Assembly: GCA_029062865.1 (NCBI GenBank)
Contig: JAIDPG010000042.1
Span: forward strand, 1-12,716
DNA length: 12,716 nt
Source: Oscillospiraceae bacterium
GTDB taxonomy: Bacteria > Bacillota > Clostridia > Oscillospirales > Ruminococcaceae
Reading direction: 5' to 3'
Shown here: one piece after another, positions 1-6,980 of the stretch
Layout: each line of letters starts with the position of its first letter
How positions within the stretch are numbered: the first letter of the stretch is position 1
Made by a program: the position numbers and the translations under genes
The notes under the pieces: generated by a model
Seen by the model: only the letters and a program-made list of their open reading frames with translations
Told to the model about the DNA's origin: nothing
Database searches by the model: none

Positions 1-660
1 CCCGTGCTCGCTGACTTCCTGCTGGACAGCGAATTCAACGCGAGAGCTAAAGAAAACATCAACGAAATCACACGCAGACAGTTCTGGGACGTACGAGACG
101 GCGCGGAGCTCCTCGACAGCGCGAAGTGGTGCGTCGGCGTGTTCGCGATGATGTCCGCGGGGCTTCACTACAAGCAGCAGGCGGAGCTGTTCCTCGCGCA
201 GATCGACGCGGCGCTGCAATGCTACCCGACGTGCGAGGCGATCTACGTTGTGCACAGCGGCAAGCTGACAACTCCCGAGCAGTTTGAAGACTGCAAGCGC
301 TTCGACCTCGCGGGGCGGTTTATTCGCCTTGCCGTAAACGCGCGGTTTTTCAACATAAGCGGGACGGATGATAAGATCGTAGACACGCTCGGGCTGAACG
401 CATTCGGCGCGGCGGATGTGCAGGTGCACTTCCGCGGGATGAACCCGGACCATGTTGTAAATTACGTCTACAACATCGCGAGCTATCAGTTCGACAACGA
501 CTTCCCCGTGAAGAGCGGTGACACGATAGACAGTATCGGCGCGGATGGCTCTATGCAGTGGGAGCCGCAATGGCACGCGCAGTACGAGGACTCGCTGATA
601 CAGCCCGTGCGGTTGGTTCTGGACATCAATTGCGGAGAATTCGCCGCGGGCACGCGCTGA
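1..660 (+). CDS. DUF4261-like protein, 5' end missing
   Basis: The reading frame is already open at the first base of the window, and the first possible start, a GTG at position 4, has no visible ribosome binding site. I therefore treat this as the C-terminal part (about 219 residues) of a longer protein. The C-terminal 100 residues contain DTLGLNAFG, VQVHFRGMNPDHVVNYVYN, a G-D-T-I segment and a final stretch with E-D-S-L-I and P-V-R-L-V-L-D. This arrangement resembles what I recall of the DUF4261 family, whose function is unknown. There are no membrane segments and no signal peptide is visible. The gene ends in TGA and is followed at once by two GC-rich hairpins. It converges on the response regulator gene. 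The family assignment is from memory of motif layout and is moderately sure. Confidence 0.6.
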   Translation, partial: PVLADFLLDSEFNARAKENINEITRRQFWDVRDGAELLDSAKWCVGVFAMMSAGLHYKQQAELFLAQIDAALQCYPTCEAIYVVHSGKLTTPEQFEDCKRFDLAGRFIRLAVNARFFNISGTDDKIVDTLGLNAFGAADVQVHFRGMNPDHVVNYVYNIASYQFDNDFPVKSGDTIDSIGADGSMQWEPQWHAQYEDSLIQPVRLVLDINCGEFAAGTR

Positions 661-680
661 ATGATAATGGACAGTTGAAA

Positions 681-704
681 TCCCTGCCTTCGGCGGGGAT
701 TTTT
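681..704 (+). terminator. Intrinsic terminator after the DUF4261-like gene
   Basis: An 8-bp stem with arms TCCCTGCC and GGCGGGGA and a three-base TTC loop is followed by ATTTTTATATT. It lies 20 bases past the stop codon of the plus-strand gene, the right place for its terminator. Confidence 0.75.
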
Positions 705-710
705 ATATTC

Positions 711-732
711 AAAGCCGCGAAGCGGCTTTTTT
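711..732 (+). terminator. Second, tandem hairpin terminator
   Basis: The arms AAAGCCGC and GCGGCTTT form a perfect 8-bp stem around GAA, followed by a run of T. It could back up the first terminator and, read on the other strand, help end the convergent response regulator transcript, although the minus-strand T tail is short. A related hairpin lies at 8944-8963. Confidence 0.6.
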
Positions 733-741
733 AATCAGCCA

Positions 742-783
742 TAATTGTACATTATCAATTATCAATTAAAAATTGTCAATTGA
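742..783. repeat. AT-rich TAATTGTACATTATCAATT repeat block
   Basis: The 19-mer TAATTGTACATTATCAATT at 742-760 recurs exactly at 8991-9009. Here it runs on into further AATT-rich units (ATCAATTA, AATTGTCAATTG), the last of which contains the stop codon of the response regulator. Shorter versions such as CAATTGACAATTTT and AATTGTCAATTATAATT occur near 3470, 3563 and 8905, always in gene ends or spacers. Confidence 0.6.
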
Positions 784-1447
784 TCAAGTAGCCTATGCCT
801 ACTCTTGTCGCGATAAAATCCACCAGACCCGCGTTGTCGAGCTTTTTTCTCAGGCGATTTACATTTACCGAGAGGGTGTTTTCGTCGACGTAGCTGTCCG
901 TTTCCCACAGTTTGTTCATCAGCGTCTCTCGCGTGACTACCTTGCCCTTGCTTTCGAGGAGCGTTTCAAGAATTCTGTACTCGTTTTTCGTGAGCTCCAC
1001 GCGCTCGCCGTTGTAGGTGAGCGTCGCGTCGGCGGTGTTTAATACCGCGCCCTTGTGCTCGATTTTCCCGATATTCGCGGCGAAATCGTAGCTTCTTCTT
1101 AGCAGCGCCTGGATCTTCGCGACGAGAACTCCCAGATCAAACGGCTTGGCTATAAAATCATCGGCGCCCATTGTCATCGCCGTGACGATATTCATATTGT
1201 CCGCGGCGCTTGAGATAAACATTATCGGGCACTTGCTTTCCTTTCTGATCTCGCCGCACCAGTGAAATCCGTTGTAAAACGGCAGGGAAATATCAAGCAG
1301 CACGATATGCGGCTCGAAGGTCTTGAATTCCTCTAAAACGTTCTTGTAATCGTCGGCGCGGCGCACCTCGAACTCCCATTCGGAAAGGCGCTTTATTATT
1401 GCGTTCGCGATGCCGTCGTCGTCCTCGGCGATAAAAACCTTATACAT
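776..1447 (-). CDS. OmpR/PhoB-family response regulator, BceR-like, no partner kinase adjacent
   Basis: This is a 223-residue DNA-binding response regulator. The receiver domain (residues 1-115) has the acidic pocket E8-D9-D10, the phosphoacceptor D52 in LLDISLPFYNG, the switch serines S79/S80 and the conserved K101 in FIAKPFD. A winged-helix effector domain fills about residues 130-223. The phrases GFHWC-x2-IR in the receiver and ELTKNE, ENTLSVNVNRLRKKLD and VGIGYL in the effector closely match Bacillus BceR-type regulators, which answer cell-envelope antimicrobials. Such regulators normally sit beside a histidine kinase and a BceAB transporter, and neither is next to it here. Its ATG lies inside the end of dgt (8-base overlap), with GGAG about nine bases upstream, so it is probably co-transcribed with dgt. 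A dedicated kinase elsewhere in the genome is the simplest explanation. The true target is not visible. Confidence 0.9.
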   Translation of the reverse strand: MYKVFIAEDDDGIANAIIKRLSEWEFEVRRADDYKNVLEEFKTFEPHIVLLDISLPFYNGFHWCGEIRKESKCPIMFISSAADNMNIVTAMTMGADDFIAKPFDLGVLVAKIQALLRRSYDFAANIGKIEHKGAVLNTADATLTYNGERVELTKNEYRILETLLESKGKVVTRETLMNKLWETDSYVDENTLSVNVNRLRKKLDNAGLVDFIATRVGIGYLIN

Positions 1448-2861
1448 ATCGTTGATCTCCGAAACCGTTTAACATTCTGTAGAATTTCTCCGCGTAGCTG
1501 TCCGTCATGCCGCTTATACAGTCGGTGGCGAGCTGAATTCGGTAATAGCATTCTTCGCTTTCGGAAGCGCCCCGGCACTTATTCCGACAGATAGCGACGT
1601 AATTTTCCGACAACACCTCGGAGAGGTCTTTATGGAAGCCGCTGCTGTCCTCAAGATCGAAATTCAAAGCCATATCAACAATATTATCAAGCAGCGAGTT
1701 CATTATAGTATGCTCGGAAATCTCCGAGCTTACCACACTTTTAGAGCGGAACGCGTAATCGTAGGCTATGTCTCCGAGCAGCTTTGAAAGACCCTGCGCG
1801 GGGCTCGAGGTGAGCAGATCGGTTTTGAAGGTACCGTCCATTATCGCGTCATAGTTATCGCAGAACGAATCGGCGGCGGCGTAGATAAGCATATTCTGCA
1901 ATTTTACCACCCACTGCTGAACAGACTTTTGCTTGGGGTCGGGCATACCGAGCTTGTGAACATCCATATAACTATTATCAAGTGAACATGCAGCAGCGTA
2001 TACAGTGTCATAAAGACCGCCCGGCGCGTCAATATAATCGCGCGCGCCGGAAAACAGCTCCTCTATAAGGGTGCGGAAATCGATAAAGCCCTTAACTACC
2101 GCGTCCTCAATGTCGGCGGTGAGGTAGGCAATGTCGTCGGCAGCTTCGAGTATGTACGTCAGCGGATAGCGGCTTTGATCCGCGCCGGTGGCGTTCGTGA
2201 TTTTCTCAAACAGCTCATTCTCCGAATAGAAGAAGCCCATTTTCTTCGTGCGGATATCGCCGCTCTTCTTGTTAATATCAACGGAGCGCACGGGGTATTT
2301 GATAATAGTGTTAAGCAGCGCATAGGTGAGGTTCATTCCCGTGCTCATATCCGTCAAGCAATGCAGCCGCGTGATAATTCTCAGAGCCTGCGCGTTGCCC
2401 TCGAAATTCATGAAATCCTCTGTCATCTGCTCGTTCAGCAGCTCGGACACGGGTTTTCCTTTGAATTTAAGGCGCGGCAAATTATCCTTGAACCAGCGGC
2501 GAATAGCAAACTCGCCGAAATGTCCGAACGGCGGATTTCCTATGTCGTGGATAAGCCCCGCGCAGCGGAGAATATCACGGCAGTCTTCTCGGATGTCGTT
2601 TTCGGGAAGCTCAAGCTTGCGGAAGATAATATCTCCGAGCGATTCGGCAAACGAGCTCACCTCCAGGGAATGTGTAAGCCTCGTGCGGACAAAATCCCCG
2701 CGCATAAGCGGATAGACCTGTGCCTTATCCTGCAATCTCCGAAACGATGCGCTGCCGATTATCCGATGATAATCGCGGCGGAATTCCGTGCGGATCTCGT
2801 TCTCGTTGTTTGAAGAATGAGGGCGTTCGCGCTCCCGGCAAAGAAGTTGATTCCAGTTCAT
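1440..2861 (-). CDS. dgt: dGTP triphosphohydrolase (dGTPase, HD superfamily)
   Basis: This cytosolic enzyme splits dGTP (or dNTPs generally) into the deoxynucleoside and triphosphate, which adjusts the dNTP pool. The 473-residue protein follows the E. coli Dgt layout: TRLTHSLEV with H64, the HD motif AGLIHDIGNPPFGHFGE (H105, D106, H114, E117), NFEGNAQALRI near 152-162, RYPLTYILEAADDI with the second metal-site Asp at 242/243, and a C-terminal CISGMTDSYA. The length is close to the roughly 500 residues of E. coli Dgt. The ATG is preceded by AAGGAG at good spacing. It is the first gene of a two-gene unit with the response regulator, whose start it overlaps, and is divergent from mazF. All catalytic HD residues appear intact. 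Substrate choice (dGTP only or several dNTPs) cannot be read from sequence. Confidence 0.93.
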   Translation of the reverse strand: MNWNQLLCRERERPHSSNNENEIRTEFRRDYHRIIGSASFRRLQDKAQVYPLMRGDFVRTRLTHSLEVSSFAESLGDIIFRKLELPENDIREDCRDILRCAGLIHDIGNPPFGHFGEFAIRRWFKDNLPRLKFKGKPVSELLNEQMTEDFMNFEGNAQALRIITRLHCLTDMSTGMNLTYALLNTIIKYPVRSVDINKKSGDIRTKKMGFFYSENELFEKITNATGADQSRYPLTYILEAADDIAYLTADIEDAVVKGFIDFRTLIEELFSGARDYIDAPGGLYDTVYAAACSLDNSYMDVHKLGMPDPKQKSVQQWVVKLQNMLIYAAADSFCDNYDAIMDGTFKTDLLTSSPAQGLSKLLGDIAYDYAFRSKSVVSSEISEHTIMNSLLDNIVDMALNFDLEDSSGFHKDLSEVLSENYVAICRNKCRGASESEECYYRIQLATDCISGMTDSYAEKFYRMLNGFGDQRYV

Positions 2862-2883
2862 AAAAGCTCCTTTTTTCTCTTTA

Positions 2884-3020
2884 CCGCCTTTTGCGGAGAA
2901 TAAGAAAACTTGCTGTTCTATTCCGCGTTTCCCCGCCTTCGGCTGGGAAACGGCTTTTGATTATTTTACTTTCCCCGCCAACGGCGGGGAAATGCTTTTT
3001 TGCTGTTCCCCTTGGGGAGA
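2884..3020. repeat. Cluster of GC-rich hairpins in the dgt/mazF divergent spacer
   Basis: The spacer holds four inverted repeats in a row: CCGC/GCGG at 2884-2896; a stem with arms GTTTCCCCGCC and GGCTGGGAAAC at 2927-2951 (one mismatch, TTC loop); a perfect 10-bp stem with arms TTTCCCCGCC and GGCGGGGAAA at 2970-2992 (AAC loop); and TTCCCC/GGGGAG near 3006-3019. The segment TTGCTGTTC occurs before two of them. A divergent promoter region is an odd place for terminators. The core TTTCCCC...GGGGAAA recurs at 8631-8652 and 11045-11071, so this is probably an interspersed palindromic repeat. I cannot place a convincing promoter for either flanking gene. Confidence 0.6.
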
Positions 3021-3119
3021 AAAACGTCAAGTTTGAATAATGCCCGAAAAAACCGTCAATAATACTCTCGGAAGGCATCTTCCAAATCTATCATCTATTT
3101 TCTAAACGGAGGTGTTTTT

Positions 3120-3467
3120 ATGACCGTTAAACGCGGAGAAATTTACTACGCCGACCTGAGCCCCGTTGTCGGGAGCGAGCAGGGCGGGATCCGCCCCGTG
3201 CTGATCGTCCAGAACGACGTGGGAAACAAGCACTCCCCCACCGTCATTGCCGCGGCGATAACCAGCAAGCAAGAGAAAAACAAGCTTCCCACGCACATTT
3301 CCGTGCAAGCGTCGTCATGCGGGCTTGCAAAGGATTCCGTCGTGCTTTTGGAGCAGGTTCGTACATTAGACAAAAGACGATTGAAGGAGCGCATGGGCGA
3401 GTTAGACAGCGGCTCTATGCAGCAGGTAAACGACGCTTTGCAGGTCAGCCTTGGGTTGTACAATTGA
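3120..3467 (+). CDS. mazF: MazF/EndoA-type endoribonuclease toxin
   Basis: This is a 115-residue member of the MazF/PemK family, cytosolic mRNA interferases that cut single-stranded RNA at short motifs and are held in check by an antitoxin. It is nearly full-length identical in layout to Bacillus EndoA (NdoA): KRGEIYYADLSPVVGSEQGG, then R25 in IRPVLIVQND and T48 in AAAITSK, both known active-site positions, and the late block LLEQVRTLDKRRL. The start is preceded by the strong site GGAGGTG seven bases away. No antitoxin gene is visible upstream: the 258-base spacer has no suitable reading frame and the other neighbour is dgt on the opposite strand. It therefore stands alone, as clostridial mazF genes sometimes do. 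The Bacillus enzyme cuts UACAU; I infer but cannot confirm the same specificity. Confidence 0.93.
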   Translation: MTVKRGEIYYADLSPVVGSEQGGIRPVLIVQNDVGNKHSPTVIAAAITSKQEKNKLPTHISVQASSCGLAKDSVVLLEQVRTLDKRRLKERMGELDSGSMQQVNDALQVSLGLYN

Positions 3468-3475
3468 CAATTTTG

Positions 3476-3502
3476 ATGTCCGCCTTCGGCGGACATTTTT
3501 TT
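3476..3502 (+). terminator. Intrinsic terminator of mazF
   Basis: A perfect 9-bp stem with arms ATGTCCGCC and GGCGGACAT and a TTC loop is followed directly by seven T. It begins 9 bases after the mazF stop codon, so mazF is a single-gene transcript. Confidence 0.85.
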
Positions 3503-3542
3503 GATTGTCCGTAAGCCGTCACGATGCAAGAAATTTTAATAC

Positions 3543-3559
3543 GTGCGTGAAGCGCGCAC
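3543..3559 (-). terminator. Weak hairpin at the end of the ymfF-lgt-folD operon
   Basis: The arms GTGCGTG and CGCGCAC form a 7-bp stem (one G-T pair) with an AAG loop, about 20 bases past the stop of the 56-residue protein. On the minus strand it is followed only by GTATTAAAATTTC, so it is a poor intrinsic terminator. The mazF terminator may also help when read from this side. Confidence 0.35.
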
Positions 3560-3578
3560 CTTAATTGTCAATTATAAT

Positions 3579-3749
3579 TCACTTCATAAAGAAATACAAA
3601 ACCCACTGAAACCCCGCCAGCACCGCAACGAGAATTATCACGATGACCTGAGCAACGCCCCATTCGGGCATAAGCACGCAGAGCATCGCGAGTGCCAGCG
3701 TCAGGATTATCGCGTTTCTTAGAAACGACTTGCTGTTTCCCTGCTTCAT
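3579..3749 (-). CDS. Small two-helix membrane protein, 56 residues
   Basis: I do not recognise this protein. The frame begins with an ATG that overlaps the folD stop codon (ATGA) and ends in TGA, giving 56 residues. The sequence has a short basic N-terminus (KQGNSKSFLRN), a hydrophobic stretch at about 13-27 (AIILTLALAMLCVLM), a short P-E-W-G turn and a second hydrophobic stretch at about 32-54 rich in V, I, L, A and F, ending in MK. It would form a small hairpin in the membrane. The ATGA junction points to translational coupling with folD, which strengthens the case that it is real. It is shorter than many gene finders accept and could be missed. No function can be given. Confidence 0.6.
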   Translation of the reverse strand: MKQGNSKSFLRNAIILTLALAMLCVLMPEWGVAQVIVIILVAVLAGFQWVLYFFMK

Positions 3750-4588
3750 TGCTTCTTCTGCTTCGCCGCCGTGAGTGTGTTTTTCATCAACATCGCGATC
3801 GTCATCGGTCCTACGCCGCCCGGAACGGGAGTTATCCAGCCCGCTTTTTCGCTCACCTCGTCAAACTTCACGTCGCCGCAGAGCTTGCCGTTTTCAAGAC
3901 GGTTGATCCCCACGTCGATAACCACCGCGCCTTCCTTCACCATATCGGCGGTGACGAAGTTCGGTCTGCCGACCGCCGCAACGAGAATATCCGCGCGGGC
4001 GCAAACCTCGGCGAGGTTTTTCGTCTTGCTGTGGCAGACAGTCACGGTGCCGTTTTCGTGCAGCAGCAGCATCGCCATCGGCTTTCCGACGATGTTAGAA
4101 CGCCCGATAACGACGCACTCCTTCCCCGCCACGTCAACGCCCGTGCTGTGGATAAGCTCCATACACCCCGCGGGAGTGCACGGCAAAAACGCGTAGCTGC
4201 CTATCATTATCTTGCCGACGTTGCTTTCGTGGAACGCGTCAACGTCCTTTTTCGGAGAGATGCGTTCGATGACCGCGCCCTCGTCGAGGTGCTTCGGAAG
4301 CGGAAGCTGCACAAGAATTCCGTCGACGTTATCGTCGTTGTTCAGCGTGTCGACAAGCTCCAGAAGCTCCTCTTGAGTCGTTTCCGCGGGCAGCGCGTAT
4401 TCAAAGCTCTTTATCCCGCAGAGCTCGCACGCCTTTTTCTTGTTGTTTACATAAACTCTCGAAGCGGGGTCGTCGCCGACTATCACGACCGCCAGCCCTG
4501 CCTTTATGCAGTCGCGCTCTATCTCCGCGCGGACCTGCTCCTTAACCGCCGCCGAAACGGCTTTTCCGTCAATTATCTTCGCCGCCAT
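3746..4588 (-). CDS. folD: Bifunctional methylenetetrahydrofolate dehydrogenase / methenyltetrahydrofolate cyclohydrolase
   Basis: FolD converts 5,10-methylene-THF to 5,10-methenyl-THF (NADP-dependent) and then to 10-formyl-THF in the cytosol, feeding purine synthesis and formyl-Met-tRNA. The chosen start gives MAAKIIDGK and 280 residues, the usual family length. It has AAGGAG seven bases upstream, whereas an upstream ATG at 4621 would add an unlikely Arg/Lys-rich leader. Family motifs are in order: YVNNKKKAC with the catalytic Tyr and Lys, DGILVQLPLP, PCTPAGCMELI, the nucleotide-binding VVIGRSNIVGKP, VTVCHSKT, VIDVGINR and PVPGGVGPMTIAML near the end. The start lies 20 bases inside the 3' end of lgt, and the stop overlaps the next small gene, so translation is probably coupled on both sides. 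Confidence 0.96.
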   Translation of the reverse strand: MAAKIIDGKAVSAAVKEQVRAEIERDCIKAGLAVVIVGDDPASRVYVNNKKKACELCGIKSFEYALPAETTQEELLELVDTLNNDDNVDGILVQLPLPKHLDEGAVIERISPKKDVDAFHESNVGKIMIGSYAFLPCTPAGCMELIHSTGVDVAGKECVVIGRSNIVGKPMAMLLLHENGTVTVCHSKTKNLAEVCARADILVAAVGRPNFVTADMVKEGAVVIDVGINRLENGKLCGDVKFDEVSEKAGWITPVPGGVGPMTIAMLMKNTLTAAKQKKQ

Positions 4589-5699
4589 TTTCCGTCTCCT
4601 TATCTTCCGTTTTCTCGTCATTTTTATCCTCGGATTTTTCCTCTGATTTCTCTTCGGACTTTTCCTCGGATTTCTCTTCGGTTATTTCCTCGGAAATATC
4701 CTCCGATGCTTCCTTAAGAGCTTCCTTTTCCTCGGACTTGGCTTTCTTTTTCTCCTTGTGCTCCTGCTCCGCCTTGCGGTCGCTTTCAATAAGCGACGCG
4801 GACGCGTCGGAGTTTACGTAGAGCGGCTTGCCGGACTTGTTGGTCTTTATCTTGAAAATGACAAAGCAAACCAGCGCCGCCGCCGCGGAGATTATCCCGA
4901 CAAGCTGCGATACCTTAAACGAGCCGATGTAAAGGCTGTCCGTGCGGAGCTGCTCGATGACAGCTCTTCCCGAGCCGTACCAGATGAGATACATCAGAGC
5001 GACCTCTCCGTCGAACGTGCGGAGCTTTTTGCTGTAGAAATGCAGGAAAATAAAGCCGAGCAGGCACCAGACGCTCTCGTACAAAAAGCATGGGTGAACG
5101 CAAACGCCGCGCCCCATATCCTCGCTTATCTGACTTCCCGTCATCGCGAAAAGCCAGTTGTCGGGGCACTGTGCGCCGTAAGCCTCCTGGTTGATAAAAT
5201 TCCCCCAACGCCCTATCGTCTGCCCGATAAGGAAGCCGAGCGAAGCTAAATCCACCATTGCGAAGAAGTTGACCTTGCGGAGCTTGCACATCAGAATTCC
5301 GATCACGACCGCGCCGATCGTGCCGCCGTACATCGCAATGCCGCCGTCGCGTATCGTTGTGAACGTCGTGACGAAATTATAATTTGTCGGGTTGTTCGGG
5401 TCGAGCGTTGTGAACACGCAGTAGTAAATTCGCGCGAACAAAAAACCGCCGACAATGCAGACGAAAACCACATCAAACACTCTGTCCTTTACAAGCCCGA
5501 AGTCCTTTGTCGAGCGGCGCATCGCGTAGATATACGCGAGGATTACGCCCACCGCTATCAGGATACCATACCAATAAATCGGAACGCCGAAGATCTCGAA
5601 GCCGCGGCGGTAGGTTATCTCCGTGCCGCCGAACAGGTTCGGGAATTCAAGCGTCATTTCCGCGAGCTCGCCCGCGTTTGCCAAAACACCTGATGTCAT
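4569..5699 (-). CDS. lgt: Prolipoprotein diacylglyceryl transferase with an acidic C-terminal tail
   Basis: Lgt moves diacylglycerol from phosphatidylglycerol to the lipobox cysteine of prelipoproteins in the cytoplasmic membrane, the first step of lipoprotein maturation. The core (about residues 35-290) has about seven hydrophobic segments, the signature IGRWGNFINQEAYG (R164, N167, E172), and R245/E249 in YGSGRAVIEQLR. The position of the E. coli H103 motif (HGG) is Tyr here (MYGG, Y124). After about residue 295 the protein adds roughly 80 residues very rich in Glu, Lys and Ser, including SEEK repeats, likely disordered; usual Lgt proteins stop near 260-300 residues. The ATG has AAAGGAG upstream and follows ymfH by three bases. 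The tail coding sequence overlaps the folD start by 20 bases. Confidence 0.94.
   Translation of the reverse strand: MTSGVLANAGELAEMTLEFPNLFGGTEITYRRGFEIFGVPIYWYGILIAVGVILAYIYAMRRSTKDFGLVKDRVFDVVFVCIVGGFLFARIYYCVFTTLDPNNPTNYNFVTTFTTIRDGGIAMYGGTIGAVVIGILMCKLRKVNFFAMVDLASLGFLIGQTIGRWGNFINQEAYGAQCPDNWLFAMTGSQISEDMGRGVCVHPCFLYESVWCLLGFIFLHFYSKKLRTFDGEVALMYLIWYGSGRAVIEQLRTDSLYIGSFKVSQLVGIISAAAALVCFVIFKIKTNKSGKPLYVNSDASASLIESDRKAEQEHKEKKKAKSEEKEALKEASEDISEEITEEKSEEKSEEKSEEKSEDKNDEKTEDKETENGGEDN
4627..4686 (-). repeat. Degenerate 12-base tandem repeat coding for SEEK units
   Basis: On the plus strand this reads as repeated TCTTCGGA/TTTTCCTCGGAT units of about 12 bases, which translate on the minus strand to consecutive EEK-S-EEK-S units in the Lgt tail. 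The copies differ at third positions, so it is an old or slowly drifting repeat. Slippage could vary the tail length in steps of four residues without breaking the frame. Confidence 0.7.
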
Positions 5700-5702
5700 T
5701 GT

Positions 5703-6980
5703 TTATTCTCCTTTAACAATTGAAATACACACGTTTTCCTCGTCAAGCTCCGAGAGCTTTTCGAGCATTTTTTCATATTCCGCACCCGCCACCAGATCGA
5801 TCTTGCAGAACGGCGAGGTGTCCGAAAGGGCGCTTTCCGAAAGCATTGTAGCGACGGAATCCACGTCGTTGAACACGCGGACAAGCGTGCCGTAGCTTGC
5901 CCTTTTCACGCAGTCAAACTGTTCTCGTGGAGGCGGGCTTTTCTTAAATTTGCAGATCTCCTCTTGCAGAAGCTCCAGAACCGCGTCGGGGTCGTCGCTT
6001 TCTCCTCTCGCGAACGGGAACATAAAGCCGCGCCCGTACATCAGCCCCTGCCCGAACTGCTCGTTTATCAGCCCGCTTTCGCGCGCGCGCTCAAAGAAAT
6101 CCGAAACGCCGCCGAAAATCACGTCGAATAGGATATTGTAGTATAAATAATCTTCGGGGAAATCGCAAAGCATCGCGCCCGATTTCGGGAGCGGGCGCTT
6201 CCAGCCTATCTCGAAGATCGGCTTTGCTACAGGCATTACAAGCTCCACGCGCTTGTTTATCACGCCGAGCGGTTCTTCATAGGGCGTCGACCTTACGGTG
6301 AGCGGTGAACGCTTTTGCAGCTTCTCCTCGCAAATTCGCACGACCTCGTCCGGGTCGAATTTCCCCGCGACGCAAAGGTACATATTCGCGGGGTTGTAAA
6401 ACGCGTTGTAGCAGTCGTAGAGCGTCTTGTCGGTGATCCGCGAAATGCTCTCTATCGTTCCCGCGATATCAAGCCGCACGGGATTCAGCGCGAACATATT
6501 TTCGAGCAGGTTTGTGAACACGCGCCAGTTCGGGCTGTCGCGGTACATCGTGATCTCCTGCCCGATTATCCCGCGCTCCTTTTCGACGTTCTCCGGCGTG
6601 AAAAACGGATCCTGCACAAAGCCGAGCAAGATCTCCAGATTTTTCGCGAAGTTATCCGCGCTGCTGAAATAATATTTCGTATAGTCGAAACTCGTGCAGG
6701 CGTTGCAGGAAGCGCCCGTCTGCGCGAAAAGCTCAAACGCGTTTTTCTCCTCGCTCTCGAAGAGCTTGTGCTCCAGATAATGCGCCGTGCCGTCCGGAAT
6801 GTCGATGATCTGTCCGCCGTTCACGGAAAACGAGTTGTCCTCCGAGCCGAACTTTACGGAAACCTGCGCGCACGCCGAGGAATAGCCCTCCATAGGCAGC
6901 ATATAAACCGTCACGCCGCTTGAATGAACGTATTTGAGACAGGTCTCTTTTACAATGTCGTTGTAGATTTTCTCGATCAT
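5703..6980 (-). CDS. ymfH: M16 family zinc metallopeptidase, YmfH-type (active partner)
   Basis: This is a 425-residue M16 (pitrilysin/processing-peptidase-like) protein. The inverted zinc motif HxxEH is present as H67-Y-L-E70-H71, followed by KLFESEEKNAFELFAQTGASCNACTSFDYTKYYFS, typical of this subgroup; E142 in ERGIIGQEI is the likely third zinc ligand. A second M16-like domain follows from about residue 190. In Bacillus, YmfF and YmfH are linked to the 5-aminopentanolyl modification of elongation factor P, and similar pairs occur widely in Firmicutes; the true substrate is unsettled. Its ATG overlaps the ymfF stop (ATGA) and has GGGAGGA upstream. Pairing with an inactive neighbour fits a heterodimeric M16 peptidase. 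No signal peptide is seen, so it should be cytosolic. Confidence 0.9.
   Translation of the reverse strand: MIEKIYNDIVKETCLKYVHSSGVTVYMLPMEGYSSACAQVSVKFGSEDNSFSVNGGQIIDIPDGTAHYLEHKLFESEEKNAFELFAQTGASCNACTSFDYTKYYFSSADNFAKNLEILLGFVQDPFFTPENVEKERGIIGQEITMYRDSPNWRVFTNLLENMFALNPVRLDIAGTIESISRITDKTLYDCYNAFYNPANMYLCVAGKFDPDEVVRICEEKLQKRSPLTVRSTPYEEPLGVINKRVELVMPVAKPIFEIGWKRPLPKSGAMLCDFPEDYLYYNILFDVIFGGVSDFFERARESGLINEQFGQGLMYGRGFMFPFARGESDDPDAVLELLQEEICKFKKSPPPREQFDCVKRASYGTLVRVFNDVDSVATMLSESALSDTSPFCKIDLVAGAEYEKMLEKLSELDEENVCISIVKGE

Noticed and set aside
2884..3020. Possible CRISPR-like or riboswitch array from repeated hairpins
   Set aside because: The units differ in length and spacing, there are no uniform spacers and no cas genes, and no known riboswitch core is visible.
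3033..3066. Promoter for mazF around TTGAAT
   Set aside because: No acceptable -10 box at 16-18 bases; the candidates at 20-21 bases are too weak to list.
2881..3078. 65-codon minus-strand frame between dgt and mazF
   Set aside because: It consists largely of translated GC hairpin repeats, with no domain and no ribosome binding site.
3692..4717. 341-codon plus-strand frame opposite folD and the lgt tail
   Set aside because: It is an antisense shadow of two well-identified genes; its Arg/Pro/Phe-rich end mirrors the SEEK repeat.
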